Shown here: in pieces, positions 18,969 through 28,363 of the stretch
How positions within the stretch are numbered: the stretch's first letter is position 1
How the letters are laid out: each line of letters starts with the position of its first letter
NCBI RefSeq assembly: GCF_001417735.1
Contig: NZ_BBUZ01000047.1
Coordinates: 1-64,000, forward strand
Reading direction: 5' to 3'
Length of the DNA: 64,000 bases
Source: Streptomyces sp. NBRC 110028
Lineage (GTDB): Bacteria; Actinomycetota; Actinomycetes; Streptomycetales; Streptomycetaceae
Made by a program: the position numbers and the translations under genes
The notes under the pieces: model-generated
The model's input: the letters and a program-made list of their open reading frames with translations, nothing else
The model's database searches: none
What the model was told of the DNA's origin: nothing

Positions 18969-20129
18969 TCAGCTCCGGGAGGTCTCCCCGGAGACCTCGC
19001 CGTACGCGGCGAGCAGCACCGCCGGGTCCGGCCCTTCCAGCACGGTCGGCTTGGCGATGCCGTCCAGCACGATGAAGCGCAGCAGGTCACCGCGGGTCTT
19101 CTTGTCGACCTTCATGGTCTCCAGCAGCTTGGGCCACTGGTCGCCGCGGTAGGTGAGCGGCAGGCCGACGGACTCCAGGACGGCGCGGTGCCGGTCGGCG
19201 GTGGCGTCGTCCAGACGGCCCGCGAGGCGGCCCAGTTCGGCGGCGAAGACCATGCCGACGGAGACGGCGGCGCCGTGCCGCCAGTTGTAGCGCTCGTTCT
19301 TCTCGATGGCGTGCGCGAGGGTGTGCCCGTAGTTGAGGATCTCGCGCAGCCCGGATTCCCTGAGGTCGCTGGAGACGACCTCGGCCTTGACCCGGATGGA
19401 CCGCTCGATCAGCTCGGCGGTGTGCGCCCCGCCGGGGGTGCGGGCCGCGGCCGGGTCCTGCTCGATCAGCTCCAGGATGGCCGGGTCGGCGATGAATCCG
19501 GCCTTGATGATCTCGGCGAGGCCGCTGATGTAGTCGTTGACCGGAAGCGAGTCCAGCGCGGCCAGGTCGCACAGCACCCCGGCCGGGGGGTGGAAGGCGC
19601 CGACGAGGTTCTTGCCCTCGGCGGTGTTGATGCCGGTCTTGCCGCCGACCGCCGCGTCGACCATGCCGAGCACGGTCGTCGGGACGGCGATCCAGCGCAC
19701 CCCGCGCAGCCAGGTCGCGGCGACGAAGCCCGCGAGGTCGGTGGTCGCGCCGCCGCCGACGCCGACGATGACGTCGCTGCGGGTGAAGCCGGTCTGGCCC
19801 AGCGCCTTCCAGCAGTACGCGGCGACCTCGGCGGTCTTGGCCTCCTCCGCGTTCGGCAGCTGGATCGCGATGGCCTCGTACCCCTGGTCGGCGAGGTCCT
19901 GGCGGATCGCCTCACCGGTCTCGGCCAGCGCCTCGGGGTGCAGGACGGCGACGCGCTGACGATTGCCGTGGCGCGCGGCGCCTCCGTCGAGGGTGGTGGT
20001 GGGAGACGGGCGGGCATCGCCGATCAGCCCGGGCAGCTCGCCCAGGAGCTGCCGGCCGACCAGGACCTCGTACGGCGCGGTGCCCGCCGTGCCGCCGACC
20101 TGGATGCGCGTGGGGGTGTCGGTGCTCAT
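18969..20129 (-). CDS. aroB: 3-dehydroquinate synthase
   Basis: Second shikimate-pathway step, converting DAHP to 3-dehydroquinate with NAD and a metal. The 386 residues include GVGGGATTDLAGFVAATWLRGV and VPTTVLGMVDAAVGGKTGIN (nucleotide and substrate loops), EIIKAGFI, and the metal-binding GHTLAHAIEK. A stretch near residues 40-60 (ARPSPTTTLDGGAARHGNRQ) looks like an extra loop relative to the E. coli enzyme. The ATG overlaps the aroK stop (ATGA), so it is coupled to aroK. Confidence 0.97.
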   Translation of the reverse strand: MSTDTPTRIQVGGTAGTAPYEVLVGRQLLGELPGLIGDARPSPTTTLDGGAARHGNRQRVAVLHPEALAETGEAIRQDLADQGYEAIAIQLPNAEEAKTAEVAAYCWKALGQTGFTRSDVIVGVGGGATTDLAGFVAATWLRGVRWIAVPTTVLGMVDAAVGGKTGINTAEGKNLVGAFHPPAGVLCDLAALDSLPVNDYISGLAEIIKAGFIADPAILELIEQDPAAARTPGGAHTAELIERSIRVKAEVVSSDLRESGLREILNYGHTLAHAIEKNERYNWRHGAAVSVGMVFAAELGRLAGRLDDATADRHRAVLESVGLPLTYRGDQWPKLLETMKVDKKTRGDLLRFIVLDGIAKPTVLEGPDPAVLLAAYGEVSGETSRS

Positions 20130-20659
20130 GCCTTCTTCAGCTCCAGTGCGTCCATGACGGCGTCGGCGACCTCGTCGGGGGTGCGGCCCTCGGTCGTCAC
20201 GACGGCTCGGGCGACTTCGGTGTACAGCGGGCGGCGCTGCTCCATCAGCTCGCGCCAGCGCTGGCGCGGGTTGACGGCGAGCAGCGGGCGGGGGGCGTCC
20301 AGGCCGGTGCGCTTGACGGCCTCGGCGACGCCCATCTCCAGGAAGACCACCGGCAGGCCGGTGAGCAGGGCGCGGGTGTCCGGGTCGAGGATCGCGCCGC
20401 CGCCGAGCGCCAGCACGCCCGGGTGCCCGGTGACGGCGGCCCGTACGGCCTGCCGCTCCAGCTCACGGAAGTGGGGCTCGCCCTCGTCGATGAAGATCTC
20501 GGAGATCTCCTTGCCCGCGGTCGCCACGATGTCGGTGTCGGTGTCGCGGAACGTGGTGTCCAGCCGCTCGGCGAGCACCCGTCCGACGGTGCTCTTACCG
20601 ACGCCCATGGGCCCGACCAGCACCGCGGCGGGCCCCTCCGGTGCGCTGGGCGCGGTCAC
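20126..20659 (-). CDS. aroK: shikimate kinase
   Basis: Phosphorylates shikimate with ATP. The start is the GTG of TAPSAPEGPAAVLVGPMG, because it overlaps the aroC stop (GTGA) and gives the usual size of 177 residues; the frame is open further upstream without likeness. Motifs are the P-loop GPMGVGKST, DTDTDIVATAGKEISEIF (shikimate-binding Asp), FRELE and ALGGGAILD, and the lid RPLL. It sits between aroC and aroB with four-base overlaps on both sides. Confidence 0.96.
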   Translation of the reverse strand: MTAPSAPEGPAAVLVGPMGVGKSTVGRVLAERLDTTFRDTDTDIVATAGKEISEIFIDEGEPHFRELERQAVRAAVTGHPGVLALGGGAILDPDTRALLTGLPVVFLEMGVAEAVKRTGLDAPRPLLAVNPRQRWRELMEQRRPLYTEVARAVVTTEGRTPDEVADAVMDALELKKA

Positions 20660-21840
20660 CGGATGGCCAGGCTGTCGAGGAAGCCCCGGACGTTGCGGCG
20701 GGTCTCGGTGACCGAGTCGCCGCCGAACTTCTCGGCGACCGCTTCGGCCAGGACCAGGGCGACCATGGCCTCGGCGACGATACCGGCGGCCGGTACCGCG
20801 CACACGTCCGAGCGCTGGTGGTGGGCCTTGGTGGCCTCGCCGGTGGTGACGTCGACGGTGGCCAGCGCCCGGGGCACGGTCGCGATCGGCTTCATCGCGG
20901 CCCGTACTCGCAGCAGTTCGCCCGTGCTCAGCCCGCCCTCGGTGCCGCCGGAGCGGCCGGAGGAGCGCCTGATGCCCTCGTCGGTCGACACGATCTCGTC
21001 GTGCGCCTGGGAGCCGGGCACCCGGGCGAGGTCGAAGCCGTCGCCGACCTCGACGCCCTTGATGGCCTGGATGCCCATCAGCGCGGCGGCCAGCCGCGCG
21101 TCCAGCCGGCGGTCCCAGTGCACATGCGAGCCGAGGCCCACCGGCACGCCGTACGCCAGCACCTCGACGACGCCGCCGAGGGTGTCGCCGTCCTTGTGGG
21201 CCTGGTCGATCTCGGCCACCATCGCCTTGCTCGCGTCGGCGTCCAGGCAGCGCACCGGGTCGGCGTCGAGCCGCTCGACGTCGGACGGCTCGGGGTAGAC
21301 CCCGTACGGGGCCTTGGCCGAGGCCAGCTCGGTCACATGGGAGACGATCTCGATCCCGGCCGTCTCCTTGAGGTAGGAGCGGGCGACGGTGCCGAGGGCG
21401 ACGCGGGCGGCGGTCTCGCGGGCGCTGGCGCGCTCCAGGATGGGCCGGGCGTCCGCCACACCGTACTTCTGCATGCCGGCGAGGTCGGCGTGGCCGGGAC
21501 GGGGGCGGGTCAGCGGCGCGTTACGGGCCAGTCCCTCCAGGACCTCGGGGTCGACCGGGTCGGCCGACATGACCTGCTCCCACTTGGGCCACTCGGTATT
21601 GCCGATCATGATCGCGACCGGGGAGCCGAGGGTCAGACCGTGCCGGACGCCGCCGAGGAAGGTGACCTCGTCACGCTCGAACTTCATCCGCGCCCCGCGG
21701 CCGTAACCGAGCCGGCGCCGCGCGAGGGCGTCCGCCACCATCTCGGTGGTGACCGGCACCCCTGCGGGCAGTCCTTCCAGCGTCGCCACAAGCGCGGGGC
21801 CGTGCGACTCCCCCGCGGTCAGCCAGCGCAACCTGCTCAA
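20656..21840 (-). CDS. aroC: chorismate synthase
   Basis: FMN-dependent last step of the shikimate pathway, giving chorismate for aromatic amino acids and many secondary metabolites. The start is TTG: SRLRWLTAGESHGPALVA follows directly, GAGGGAG lies at a good distance upstream, and the resulting 394 residues match what I recall for Streptomyces homologues. No ATG or GTG in frame fits the family N terminus. Motifs GESHGPAL, RRLGYGRGARMKFE, RASARETAARVA and GTEGGLSTGE are present. It is first of the aroC-aroK-aroB unit, 288 bases after aroE. Confidence 0.96.
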   Translation of the reverse strand: MSRLRWLTAGESHGPALVATLEGLPAGVPVTTEMVADALARRRLGYGRGARMKFERDEVTFLGGVRHGLTLGSPVAIMIGNTEWPKWEQVMSADPVDPEVLEGLARNAPLTRPRPGHADLAGMQKYGVADARPILERASARETAARVALGTVARSYLKETAGIEIVSHVTELASAKAPYGVYPEPSDVERLDADPVRCLDADASKAMVAEIDQAHKDGDTLGGVVEVLAYGVPVGLGSHVHWDRRLDARLAAALMGIQAIKGVEVGDGFDLARVPGSQAHDEIVSTDEGIRRSSGRSGGTEGGLSTGELLRVRAAMKPIATVPRALATVDVTTGEATKAHHQRSDVCAVPAAGIVAEAMVALVLAEAVAEKFGGDSVTETRRNVRGFLDSLAIR

Positions 21841-21981
21841 CGGTGCTCCCTCATGCTCATGCTCGCGCCTCGACGTCCAGGGGCTCGGCCCGGTGCGCGG
21901 CTCGGGCCGGCCACCTCCGATCCTCCCACGGCGCGGATTCCGCCGAGGGCCCACGTCCAGCGTACGGACGTGCGACGCGAT

Positions 21982-22012
21982 AGGGGCGGCAGGCGCTGCG
22001 CCTGCCGCCCCT
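21982..22012 (-). terminator. terminator between aroE and aroC
   Basis: A near-perfect 15-bp inverted repeat (21982-21996 with 21998-22012) forms a strong GC-rich hairpin about 115 bases past the aroE stop. It separates the alaS-to-aroE run from aroCKB. The remaining 140 bases before aroC would hold the aroCKB promoter, which I could not place with confidence. Confidence 0.7.
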
Positions 22013-22128
22013 TCCTCACTGAGCGGAGCACCACGCGGAACTGGCCGGAATCCAGAAGTACGGCGGACCACCCCCGCTGTGGCGGGGAGCGCGTGGCTCA
22101 CCAGGAGAACGATCCCGACTGCGCCTGG

Positions 22129-22974
22129 TTACACTCCGCGGGCGGCGAGGGCCGCCTCGCCTGCCTCGCGCATCACGGCGAGCGGCGCCGGGGCGCGCCC
22201 GGTGATTTGCTCGACCTGCGGCACGGCCTGGTGGACCAGCAGGTCGAGACCGCCGACCACGACGCCGCCGCGCACGGACCAGGCGGCGGCCAGCGCGGTC
22301 GGCCAGGGGTCGTAGAGGACGTCGAAGAGCGTGCCGGGGCGCTCGGGGACGGACGCCGCGAGCGCGTCGGTCGTCCCGGCGGGGGTGGTGGCGATCACCA
22401 GCGGGGCGTCGAAAGCCTCGGCCGCGGCGCCCCAGTCCGCCGTGCGCACCGGCACGCCCAGCCGCTCGCCCCACTGCCGCATCTCGGCCGCCCGGGCGTC
22501 GCTGCGGACGTACGCGGTGACCTCGCCGTCGCAGACGCGGGCGAGCGCGGCCAGCGCGGAGGAGGCGGTGGCCCCGGCGCCCAGGACGGCGGCCCGCTCC
22601 ACCCGCTGGACGCCGCGCTCGGCGAGCGCCGCCACCATGCCGGGGATGTCGGTGTTGTCGCCGAGCCGTCGTCCGTCGTCGGTCAGGACGACGGTGTTGA
22701 CCGCCTCCACCGAGGCCGCCGTGTCGCTGACGCGGTCCAGCAGCGGGATGACCGCGCGCTTGAGCGGCATGGTGACGGAGAACCCCGCCCAGTCCGGCTC
22801 GCCCGGTCCGCCGAGCCGCTCGAAGAAGCCCGGCAGCGCCGCCTCGTCCAGCTCGACGGTGCCGTAGTGCCAGCCGTCGAGCCCCAGCTTCCGGTACGCG
22901 GCGTTGTGCAGCGCCGGGGAGAGGGAGTGGGAGACCGGCGAGCCGAGCACGGCTGCCCTGCGGTTGTGCGACAT
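22129..22974 (-). CDS. aroE: shikimate dehydrogenase
   Basis: Reduces 3-dehydroshikimate with NADPH. The 281 residues begin with the substrate loop GSPVSHSLSPALHNAAYRKLG, then VTMPLKRAVIPLLD (catalytic Lys), NTDIPGM, and the Rossmann segment AVLGAGATASSALAAL. It starts six bases after the mltG stop, so it is probably co-transcribed with mltG, ruvX and alaS, as in many actinobacteria, and separated from aroC by a terminator. Confidence 0.95.
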   Translation of the reverse strand: MSHNRRAAVLGSPVSHSLSPALHNAAYRKLGLDGWHYGTVELDEAALPGFFERLGGPGEPDWAGFSVTMPLKRAVIPLLDRVSDTAASVEAVNTVVLTDDGRRLGDNTDIPGMVAALAERGVQRVERAAVLGAGATASSALAALARVCDGEVTAYVRSDARAAEMRQWGERLGVPVRTADWGAAAEAFDAPLVIATTPAGTTDALAASVPERPGTLFDVLYDPWPTALAAAWSVRGGVVVGGLDLLVHQAVPQVEQITGRAPAPLAVMREAGEAALAARGV

Positions 22975-22980
22975 CTTTCC

Positions 22981-24780
22981 TCAGCCGTTGTTCTCGCGCT
23001 GCTGCTTGTTGAACTTCTCGACCCACTTCTGGTGTTCCGCGTAGGTCTTGGAGAACTGGCTCTTGTTGCCGATCGCCACGAAGTAGTACCAGCCGTCGCT
23101 GGTCGGGTTCATCGACGCCTTGAGCGCGTCCGCGCCGGGGTTCCCGATCGGGCCCGGCGGCAGGCCCTTGTAGAAGTAGGTGTTGTACGGGTTGTCGTAG
23201 CCCTTGATCTCGCTGACCGAGATGTCGAGCTTGCTCTGGTTCTTGATGTAGTTGTACGTCGAGTCGAATTCCAGCTTGCCGTTGGTCTGGCTGTTGCCGG
23301 GTTCGAGCCGGTTGTAGACCACCTCGGCCATCTTGCGGAAGTCATCGTGTGTGATGCCCTCGGCCTGGACCAGGCTCGCCACGGTGATGAGTTGCAGGGG
23401 ACTCTTGAGACCCAGCTCCCTGGCTTTGCCCTCCAGATCCTGCCGCGCGTAGTTCCGCTTGGCCTCGGCGACCATCTTGCGCAGCACGTCCGCGGGCTCG
23501 GCGTTCTTGCCCACGCTGTAGCGGGAGGGGTAGAGGAATCCTTCCAGCGGGTCCTTGATCTTGGCATTGTCGTTCGCCCAGGAAGGCAGGCCGAGGTTCT
23601 CGGCTTCCTTCTTGGCGATGCCCGCGGTGGTGCCCGTCTTTGCGCCGGTCTTCTTGTCGATCGCCGCGTAGACCGCCGCGCCGCGCATGCCCTCGGTGAC
23701 GATCAGGGCGTTGCTGCTGGCGGGGCTGAGCATCAGCTTCACCGCGGCCGCGCCGGACATTTCCTTACGGAGGGTGTAGCTGCCCGGCTGGACGAACTTG
23801 CCGCTGTCCTCGACGGCTTCCACGAAGGCGCCGCTGCTCTTGATCACGCCCTTTTCGGCGAGGATGCTGCCGATTTCGGCGTTGCCCGAGCCGTCGGGCA
23901 CCTCCACCTCGACCTGGCCGGAGCCCTGGCCCTCGTAGTCCGGCGCCGGGCCGAAGCGGGTCTGCCAGAAGTCGTAGGCGAAGTAGCCGCCTCCGCCGAC
24001 GGCACCCACCAGGACGACGGTGACGAAGAGGCAGGCGACCCCGCTGCGGCGCTTGGGCCCGGCCTTCCCTTTCGCCTTGGGCTTCCTGCCCTTCTGGGAG
24101 CGGCCCTCGGAGTCGTCGGCGTCGTGCCCCGCGTCGTCGTCGGAGGCGAAGAACGGGTGGTCATCCTTCGGGGCGTCCTGCCGGGATACCTGGGGCTCGG
24201 GCTCCTGTGCCTCCTGCGGCACCTGGGGCATCTGCTGGGTCTCCCCCGGCGTCTGCGCGTCCTGCTGCCGCGGCGGCTCGTGCGCCGCCTGCTGCGGGTA
24301 GCCCTCCTGGGCGCCGCCCTGGGCCGCGTAGCCGTACGGATCGTTCGGGTCCGTCCCGGCGCTGTAGGAGCCGTCCCAGCCGGGGTTGCCGCCGGGGTCG
24401 TACCCCTGCTGGCTGCCTTGCTGCCCGTACTGCTCCCATGACGGCTGCTGTTGCTGCTGCGGGAACGGCTGGGCGTCCTGCGGGTATCCGTGCGGGTACT
24501 GCTGGTGTCCGTAGGGGTCCTGCCCGTAGACGTCCTGGCCGGGGGCGCCCTGGGCGTATCCGTTCTGGGCGTAGGCATCCTGCGCGTAGGCGTCCTGGGC
24601 GTAGCCGTCGTGCGGGTAACCGGCCTGCGCGTAGGGACCCTGTCCGTAGGGGTCGTTCGGGTCCGGCGGGTACGGCTCCTGCCCGGTCACCGCCTGATGC
24701 CCGCCCCATCCCTGGTCCCCGTACAACGGGTCCTCGGAATGCCACGGTTGGGAGCCGGGTCCCCGGCCGTACTCAGTCAT
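22981..24780 (-). CDS. mltG: endolytic murein transglycosylase MltG with long Gln/Tyr-rich cytoplasmic arm
   Basis: Cleaves nascent glycan strands at the membrane and sets their length. The 599 residues divide into a roughly 245-residue cytoplasmic arm rich in Q, Y, G and P, with a short repeat based on YAQ (about residues 50-80), a basic patch, one membrane helix near 247-270 and an extracytoplasmic LysM-like plus YceG domain. VQAEG near 471-475 carries the Glu that aligns with the catalytic residue, and DSTYNYIKNQ and NPYNTYFYKGLPPGPIGNPG are family signatures. E. coli MltG has only a few cytoplasmic residues. A partner-binding role for the arm is inferred. Confidence 0.93.
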   Translation of the reverse strand: MTEYGRGPGSQPWHSEDPLYGDQGWGGHQAVTGQEPYPPDPNDPYGQGPYAQAGYPHDGYAQDAYAQDAYAQNGYAQGAPGQDVYGQDPYGHQQYPHGYPQDAQPFPQQQQQPSWEQYGQQGSQQGYDPGGNPGWDGSYSAGTDPNDPYGYAAQGGAQEGYPQQAAHEPPRQQDAQTPGETQQMPQVPQEAQEPEPQVSRQDAPKDDHPFFASDDDAGHDADDSEGRSQKGRKPKAKGKAGPKRRSGVACLFVTVVLVGAVGGGGYFAYDFWQTRFGPAPDYEGQGSGQVEVEVPDGSGNAEIGSILAEKGVIKSSGAFVEAVEDSGKFVQPGSYTLRKEMSGAAAVKLMLSPASSNALIVTEGMRGAAVYAAIDKKTGAKTGTTAGIAKKEAENLGLPSWANDNAKIKDPLEGFLYPSRYSVGKNAEPADVLRKMVAEAKRNYARQDLEGKARELGLKSPLQLITVASLVQAEGITHDDFRKMAEVVYNRLEPGNSQTNGKLEFDSTYNYIKNQSKLDISVSEIKGYDNPYNTYFYKGLPPGPIGNPGADALKASMNPTSDGWYYFVAIGNKSQFSKTYAEHQKWVEKFNKQQRENNG

Positions 24781-24871
24781 CGAACCCCTAGCGACGGCGG
24801 TGGCAGCCACCGAGTGCGCTCGCGGCACAAGAGATGGCTGCCATGTCGCGCGGAACGTTACCGTATCGCGA

Positions 24872-25336
24872 TCAGATGACCACTTCGACGGCCTCGCCCG
24901 GCGCCCGGCCGGAGGCCCGCTCGGTCTCCAGCGCGCTCTGCAGAATGACCACCGCGGCTGCCTGGTCAACGACCGAACGGCCCTTCTTGGACGACACCCC
25001 GGAAGCCCGGAGTCCGTGCGCCGCTGTGACGGTCGTCATACGCTCGTCGACCAGCCTTACGGACACCGGCTGGACCCGCCGCGCCAGCTCCCGGGCGAAG
25101 GTGCGCACCTTGGCCGCGGCCGGCCCCTCGCGCCCGTTGAGCGAGCGCGGGAGGCCGATCACCACCTCGATGGGCTCATACTCCTCGACGAGGGCCGCAA
25201 GCCGCTTGTGGGCGGCCGGGATGTCACGTCCCGGCACGGTCTCCACCGGGGTGGCGAGGATCCCGTCGGGGTCGCACGAGGCGACCCCGATCCGGGCGTC
25301 CCCGACGTCGATGGCGATGCGCCGGCCGCGTCGCAC
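24872..25336 (-). CDS. ruvX: putative pre-16S rRNA nuclease / Holliday junction resolvase-like YqgF
   Basis: RNase H-fold protein of the YqgF family; the E. coli homologue is essential for 16S rRNA 5'-end processing, and a resolvase role has been proposed. The 154 residues show IAIDVGDARIGVASCDPDG (first catalytic Asp), VVIGLPRSLNGREG, and VRLVDERMTTVTA with the later acidic residue. It begins two bases after alaS ends, a neighbourhood conserved widely (alaS-ruvX-mltG-aroE), and precedes mltG by 91 bases. Confidence 0.94.
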   Translation of the reverse strand: MRRGRRIAIDVGDARIGVASCDPDGILATPVETVPGRDIPAAHKRLAALVEEYEPIEVVIGLPRSLNGREGPAAAKVRTFARELARRVQPVSVRLVDERMTTVTAAHGLRASGVSSKKGRSVVDQAAAVVILQSALETERASGRAPGEAVEVVI

Positions 25337-25338
25337 GG

Positions 25339-28026
25339 CTACTGGCCCGCTTCCGCGACGAGCCGCTCGACGGCCTCGATGGCGTCGCCGACGGCGTCCG
25401 GGTTCTGGCCGCCGCCCTGGGCGACGTCCGGCTTGCCGCCGCCTCCGCCGCCGAGCGTCTTGGCGGCGGTACGGACCAGGTCACCGGCCTTGAGTCCGCG
25501 CTCGCGCGCCGCCTCGTTGGTGGCGATGACGGTCAGCGGGCGGCCGCCTCCCACGGTGAACAGGGCGACGACGGCGGGCCGGTCGAGGGCCCCCGCCTTG
25601 TGGTCCAGCCGTCCGCGCACGTCCAGCACCAGCTTGCGCAGGTCGTCGGCGGTCGTGCCGTCCGGCACCCGGCCGGTGGCCAGGGTGACGCCCCGGACGT
25701 CCTTGGCGCCCTCGGCGAGCCCGGCGGCGGCCTGCAGCACCTTCTCGGCGCGGAACCGGTCGATCTCCTTCTCCGCGTCCCGGAGCTTGGTGATCATTCC
25801 GGAGATCTTCTCCGGAAGCTCCTCGGGGCGCCCCTTGACCAGGTCGGTGAGCTGGGAGACGACCGTGTGCTCACGGGCGAGGAAGTTGTACGCGTCCACG
25901 CCCACCAGGGCCTCCACGCGGCGCACGCCGGAGCCGATGGAGGACTCGCCGAGCAGCTTCACCAGGCCCAGCTGGGCGGTGTTGCGGACGTGCGTACCGC
26001 CGCACAGCTCCTTGGAGAAGTCGCCGATGGTCACCACGCGCACCCGGTCGCCGTACTTCTCGCCGAACTCGGCGATGGCGCCCTGCTTCTTGGCGTCGTC
26101 CATGCTCATCACCTCGGCGGTGACGTCGAGTTCGCGGGAGAGCACCTCGTTGATCTTCTGCTCGACGTCGGTGAGCACCGTGCCGGGGACGGCGGTCGGC
26201 GAGCCGAAGTCGAAGCGGAAGCGGCCGGGCGAGTTCTCCGAACCGGCCTGGGCGGCGGTCGGGCCGAGCGCGTCGCGCAGCGCCTGGTGGGTGAGGTGGG
26301 TGGCGCTGTGGGCGCGGGCGATGGCGCGGCGGCGCCTGACGTCGATCTCGGCGTACGCGGCGGAGCCGACCGTCACCTCGCCGACCTGGACGACGCCCTT
26401 GTGCACGCTGACGCCGGGCACCGGCTGCTGGACGTCCCGCACCTCGACGACGGCGCCGGAGGCCAGCTTGATCTTGCCGGTGTCGGCGAGCTGGCCGCCG
26501 CCCTCGGCGTAGAACGGGGTGCGGTCCAGGACGACCTCGACGTCGTCGCCCTCGGAGGCGGCGGGCGAGGAGACCCCGTCGACCAGCAGGCCGACGACAG
26601 TGGACTCACCGGAGGTGTCGCTGTAGCCGGTGAAGACGGTCGAGCCGGAGGTGTCGGCGACCTCGCGGTAGGCGGACAGGTCGGCGTGGCCGGTCTTCTT
26701 GGCCTTGGCGTCGGCCTTGGCGCGCTCCCGCTGCTCCCGCATCAGGCGGCGGAAGCCGTCCTCGTCCACCGAGAGGCCCTGTTCGGCGGCCATCTCCAGG
26801 GTGAGGTCGATCGGGAAACCCCAGGTGTCGTGGAGCAGGAACGCCTTGTCGCCGGGGAGGACGGTGGAGCCGGCGGCCTTGGTGTCGGTGACGGCGGTGT
26901 CGAGGATGTTGGTGCCGGCCTTGAGCGTCTTCAGGAAGGCCGACTCCTCGGCGAGCGCGACGGTCTCGATGCGCTTGCGGTCGGTCAGCAGCTCCGGGTA
27001 CTGCTCGCCCATGGTCGTGAGGACGGTGTCCACCAGCTCGGCGACGACCGGCTCGGCGGCGCCGAGGATGCGCATGTTGCGGATGGCGCGGCGCATGATG
27101 CGGCGCAGCACATAGCCGCGGCCCTCGTTGCCGGGGGTGACTCCGTCGCCGATGAGCATGACGGAGGTGCGCATGTGGTCGGCGACCACGCGCAGCGATA
27201 CGTCGGAGTCATGGGCGGCGCCGTAGGCGACCCCGGTCAGCTCGGTGGCCTTGTCGATCACGACGCGCAGGGTGTCGGTCTCGTACATGTTCTGCACGCC
27301 CTGCAGGATCATCGCGAGGCGTTCGAGGCCGAGGCCGGTGTCGATGTTCTTGCTGGGCAGCTCGCCGAGGATGGGGAAGTTCTCCTTGCCCTCGCCCGGG
27401 CCGCGCTCGTACTGCATGAAGACCAGGTTCCAGATCTCCACGTAGCGCTCGTCGTTGACGGCCGGGCCGCCCTCCACGCCGAACTCCGGACCACGGTCGT
27501 AGTTGATCTCGGAGCAGGGGCCGCAGGGGCCGGGGACGCCCATGGACCAGTAGTTGGGGCCCATGCCCAGGCGCTGGATGCGCTCTGCGGGGACGCCGAC
27601 GACGTCGCGCCAGATGCGCTCGGCCTCGTCGTCCTGCTCGTAGACGGTGATCCAGAGGCGCTCGGGGTCAAGACCGTAGCCACCGTCCGCCACGGAGCCG
27701 GTCAGCAGCTCCCAGGCGTAGGTGATGGCGCCTTCCTTGAAGTAGTCGCCGAACGAGAAGTTGCCGCACATCTGGAAGAACGTGCCGTGCCGGGTGGTCT
27801 TGCCGACCTCTTCGATGTCCGGCGTGCGCACGCACTTCTGCACGCTCACGGCGCGCTTGTAGGGCGGCTGGACCTCACCCAGGAAGAACGGCTTGAAGGG
27901 GACCATGCCCGCGTTGACGAGCAGCAGGGTCGGGTCGTCCGCGATGAGCGACGCCGACGGCACGACGGTGTGCCCGCGCTCCTCGAAGAAGCGCAGCCAG
28001 CGGCGGCGGATTTCAGCCGACTCCAT
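25339..28026 (-). CDS. alaS: alanyl-tRNA synthetase
   Basis: Charges tRNA-Ala and edits mischarged Ser and Gly. The 895 residues show the class II core at the N terminus (EIRRRWLRFFEERGHTVVPSASL, TFFQMCGNFSFGDYFKEGAI), the editing domain with HSATHLTHQALR and CGGTHVRNTAQLG (zinc/His-Cys site), and a C-terminal domain rich in glycine (GGGGGGKPDVAQGGG). The ATG overlaps the stop of the upstream DUF6167 gene by one base. It leads the alaS-ruvX-mltG-aroE run. Confidence 0.98.
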   Translation of the reverse strand: MESAEIRRRWLRFFEERGHTVVPSASLIADDPTLLLVNAGMVPFKPFFLGEVQPPYKRAVSVQKCVRTPDIEEVGKTTRHGTFFQMCGNFSFGDYFKEGAITYAWELLTGSVADGGYGLDPERLWITVYEQDDEAERIWRDVVGVPAERIQRLGMGPNYWSMGVPGPCGPCSEINYDRGPEFGVEGGPAVNDERYVEIWNLVFMQYERGPGEGKENFPILGELPSKNIDTGLGLERLAMILQGVQNMYETDTLRVVIDKATELTGVAYGAAHDSDVSLRVVADHMRTSVMLIGDGVTPGNEGRGYVLRRIMRRAIRNMRILGAAEPVVAELVDTVLTTMGEQYPELLTDRKRIETVALAEESAFLKTLKAGTNILDTAVTDTKAAGSTVLPGDKAFLLHDTWGFPIDLTLEMAAEQGLSVDEDGFRRLMREQRERAKADAKAKKTGHADLSAYREVADTSGSTVFTGYSDTSGESTVVGLLVDGVSSPAASEGDDVEVVLDRTPFYAEGGGQLADTGKIKLASGAVVEVRDVQQPVPGVSVHKGVVQVGEVTVGSAAYAEIDVRRRRAIARAHSATHLTHQALRDALGPTAAQAGSENSPGRFRFDFGSPTAVPGTVLTDVEQKINEVLSRELDVTAEVMSMDDAKKQGAIAEFGEKYGDRVRVVTIGDFSKELCGGTHVRNTAQLGLVKLLGESSIGSGVRRVEALVGVDAYNFLAREHTVVSQLTDLVKGRPEELPEKISGMITKLRDAEKEIDRFRAEKVLQAAAGLAEGAKDVRGVTLATGRVPDGTTADDLRKLVLDVRGRLDHKAGALDRPAVVALFTVGGGRPLTVIATNEAARERGLKAGDLVRTAAKTLGGGGGGKPDVAQGGGQNPDAVGDAIEAVERLVAEAGQ

Positions 28027-28355
28027 CAGTGGTCCTCATTTCGGGCGTTCGGGTTGGGGTAGGGGGACATGTGCGTGAGCTGGGCCCGGCCGCGCTGGGC
28101 CGGCAGCTGGGTGAGGTCATTGGCGGGCGCCGAGGTCAGGCCCAGCGCGTCCTTGAGGGCCGCCTCGCGGTCGGCCATGCCGTCGCGCACATCGAGCGCG
28201 AAGACCTTGATCCGCCGTCCGGCGAGCACCGCCCGGTCGGCGGCCTGCGCCGCCAGACTCTCGGGGGTGAGCTGGTTGAGCTTGCGCTGGACCTTGGTGG
28301 TGGCCCACACACCGGCTGCGACGCCGGTGGTGAACCAGAAAGTGCGGCGGAACAT
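28026..28355 (-). CDS. DUF6167-type small membrane-associated protein
   Basis: Function unknown. The 109 residues begin with a short hydrophobic segment (FWFTTGVAAGVWATT) followed by basic and helical sequence (KVQRKLNQLTPESLAAQAADRAVLAGRRIKVF), so it is probably membrane-anchored with a cytoplasmic helix. It is found just before alaS in Streptomyces, as I recall, and its stop overlaps the alaS ATG by one base. Together with the DUF948 protein eight bases upstream it forms a pair of small envelope proteins tied to alaS expression. Confidence 0.8.
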   Translation of the reverse strand: MFRRTFWFTTGVAAGVWATTKVQRKLNQLTPESLAAQAADRAVLAGRRIKVFALDVRDGMADREAALKDALGLTSAPANDLTQLPAQRGRAQLTHMSPYPNPNARNEDH

Positions 28356-28363
28356 CCGGTCTC

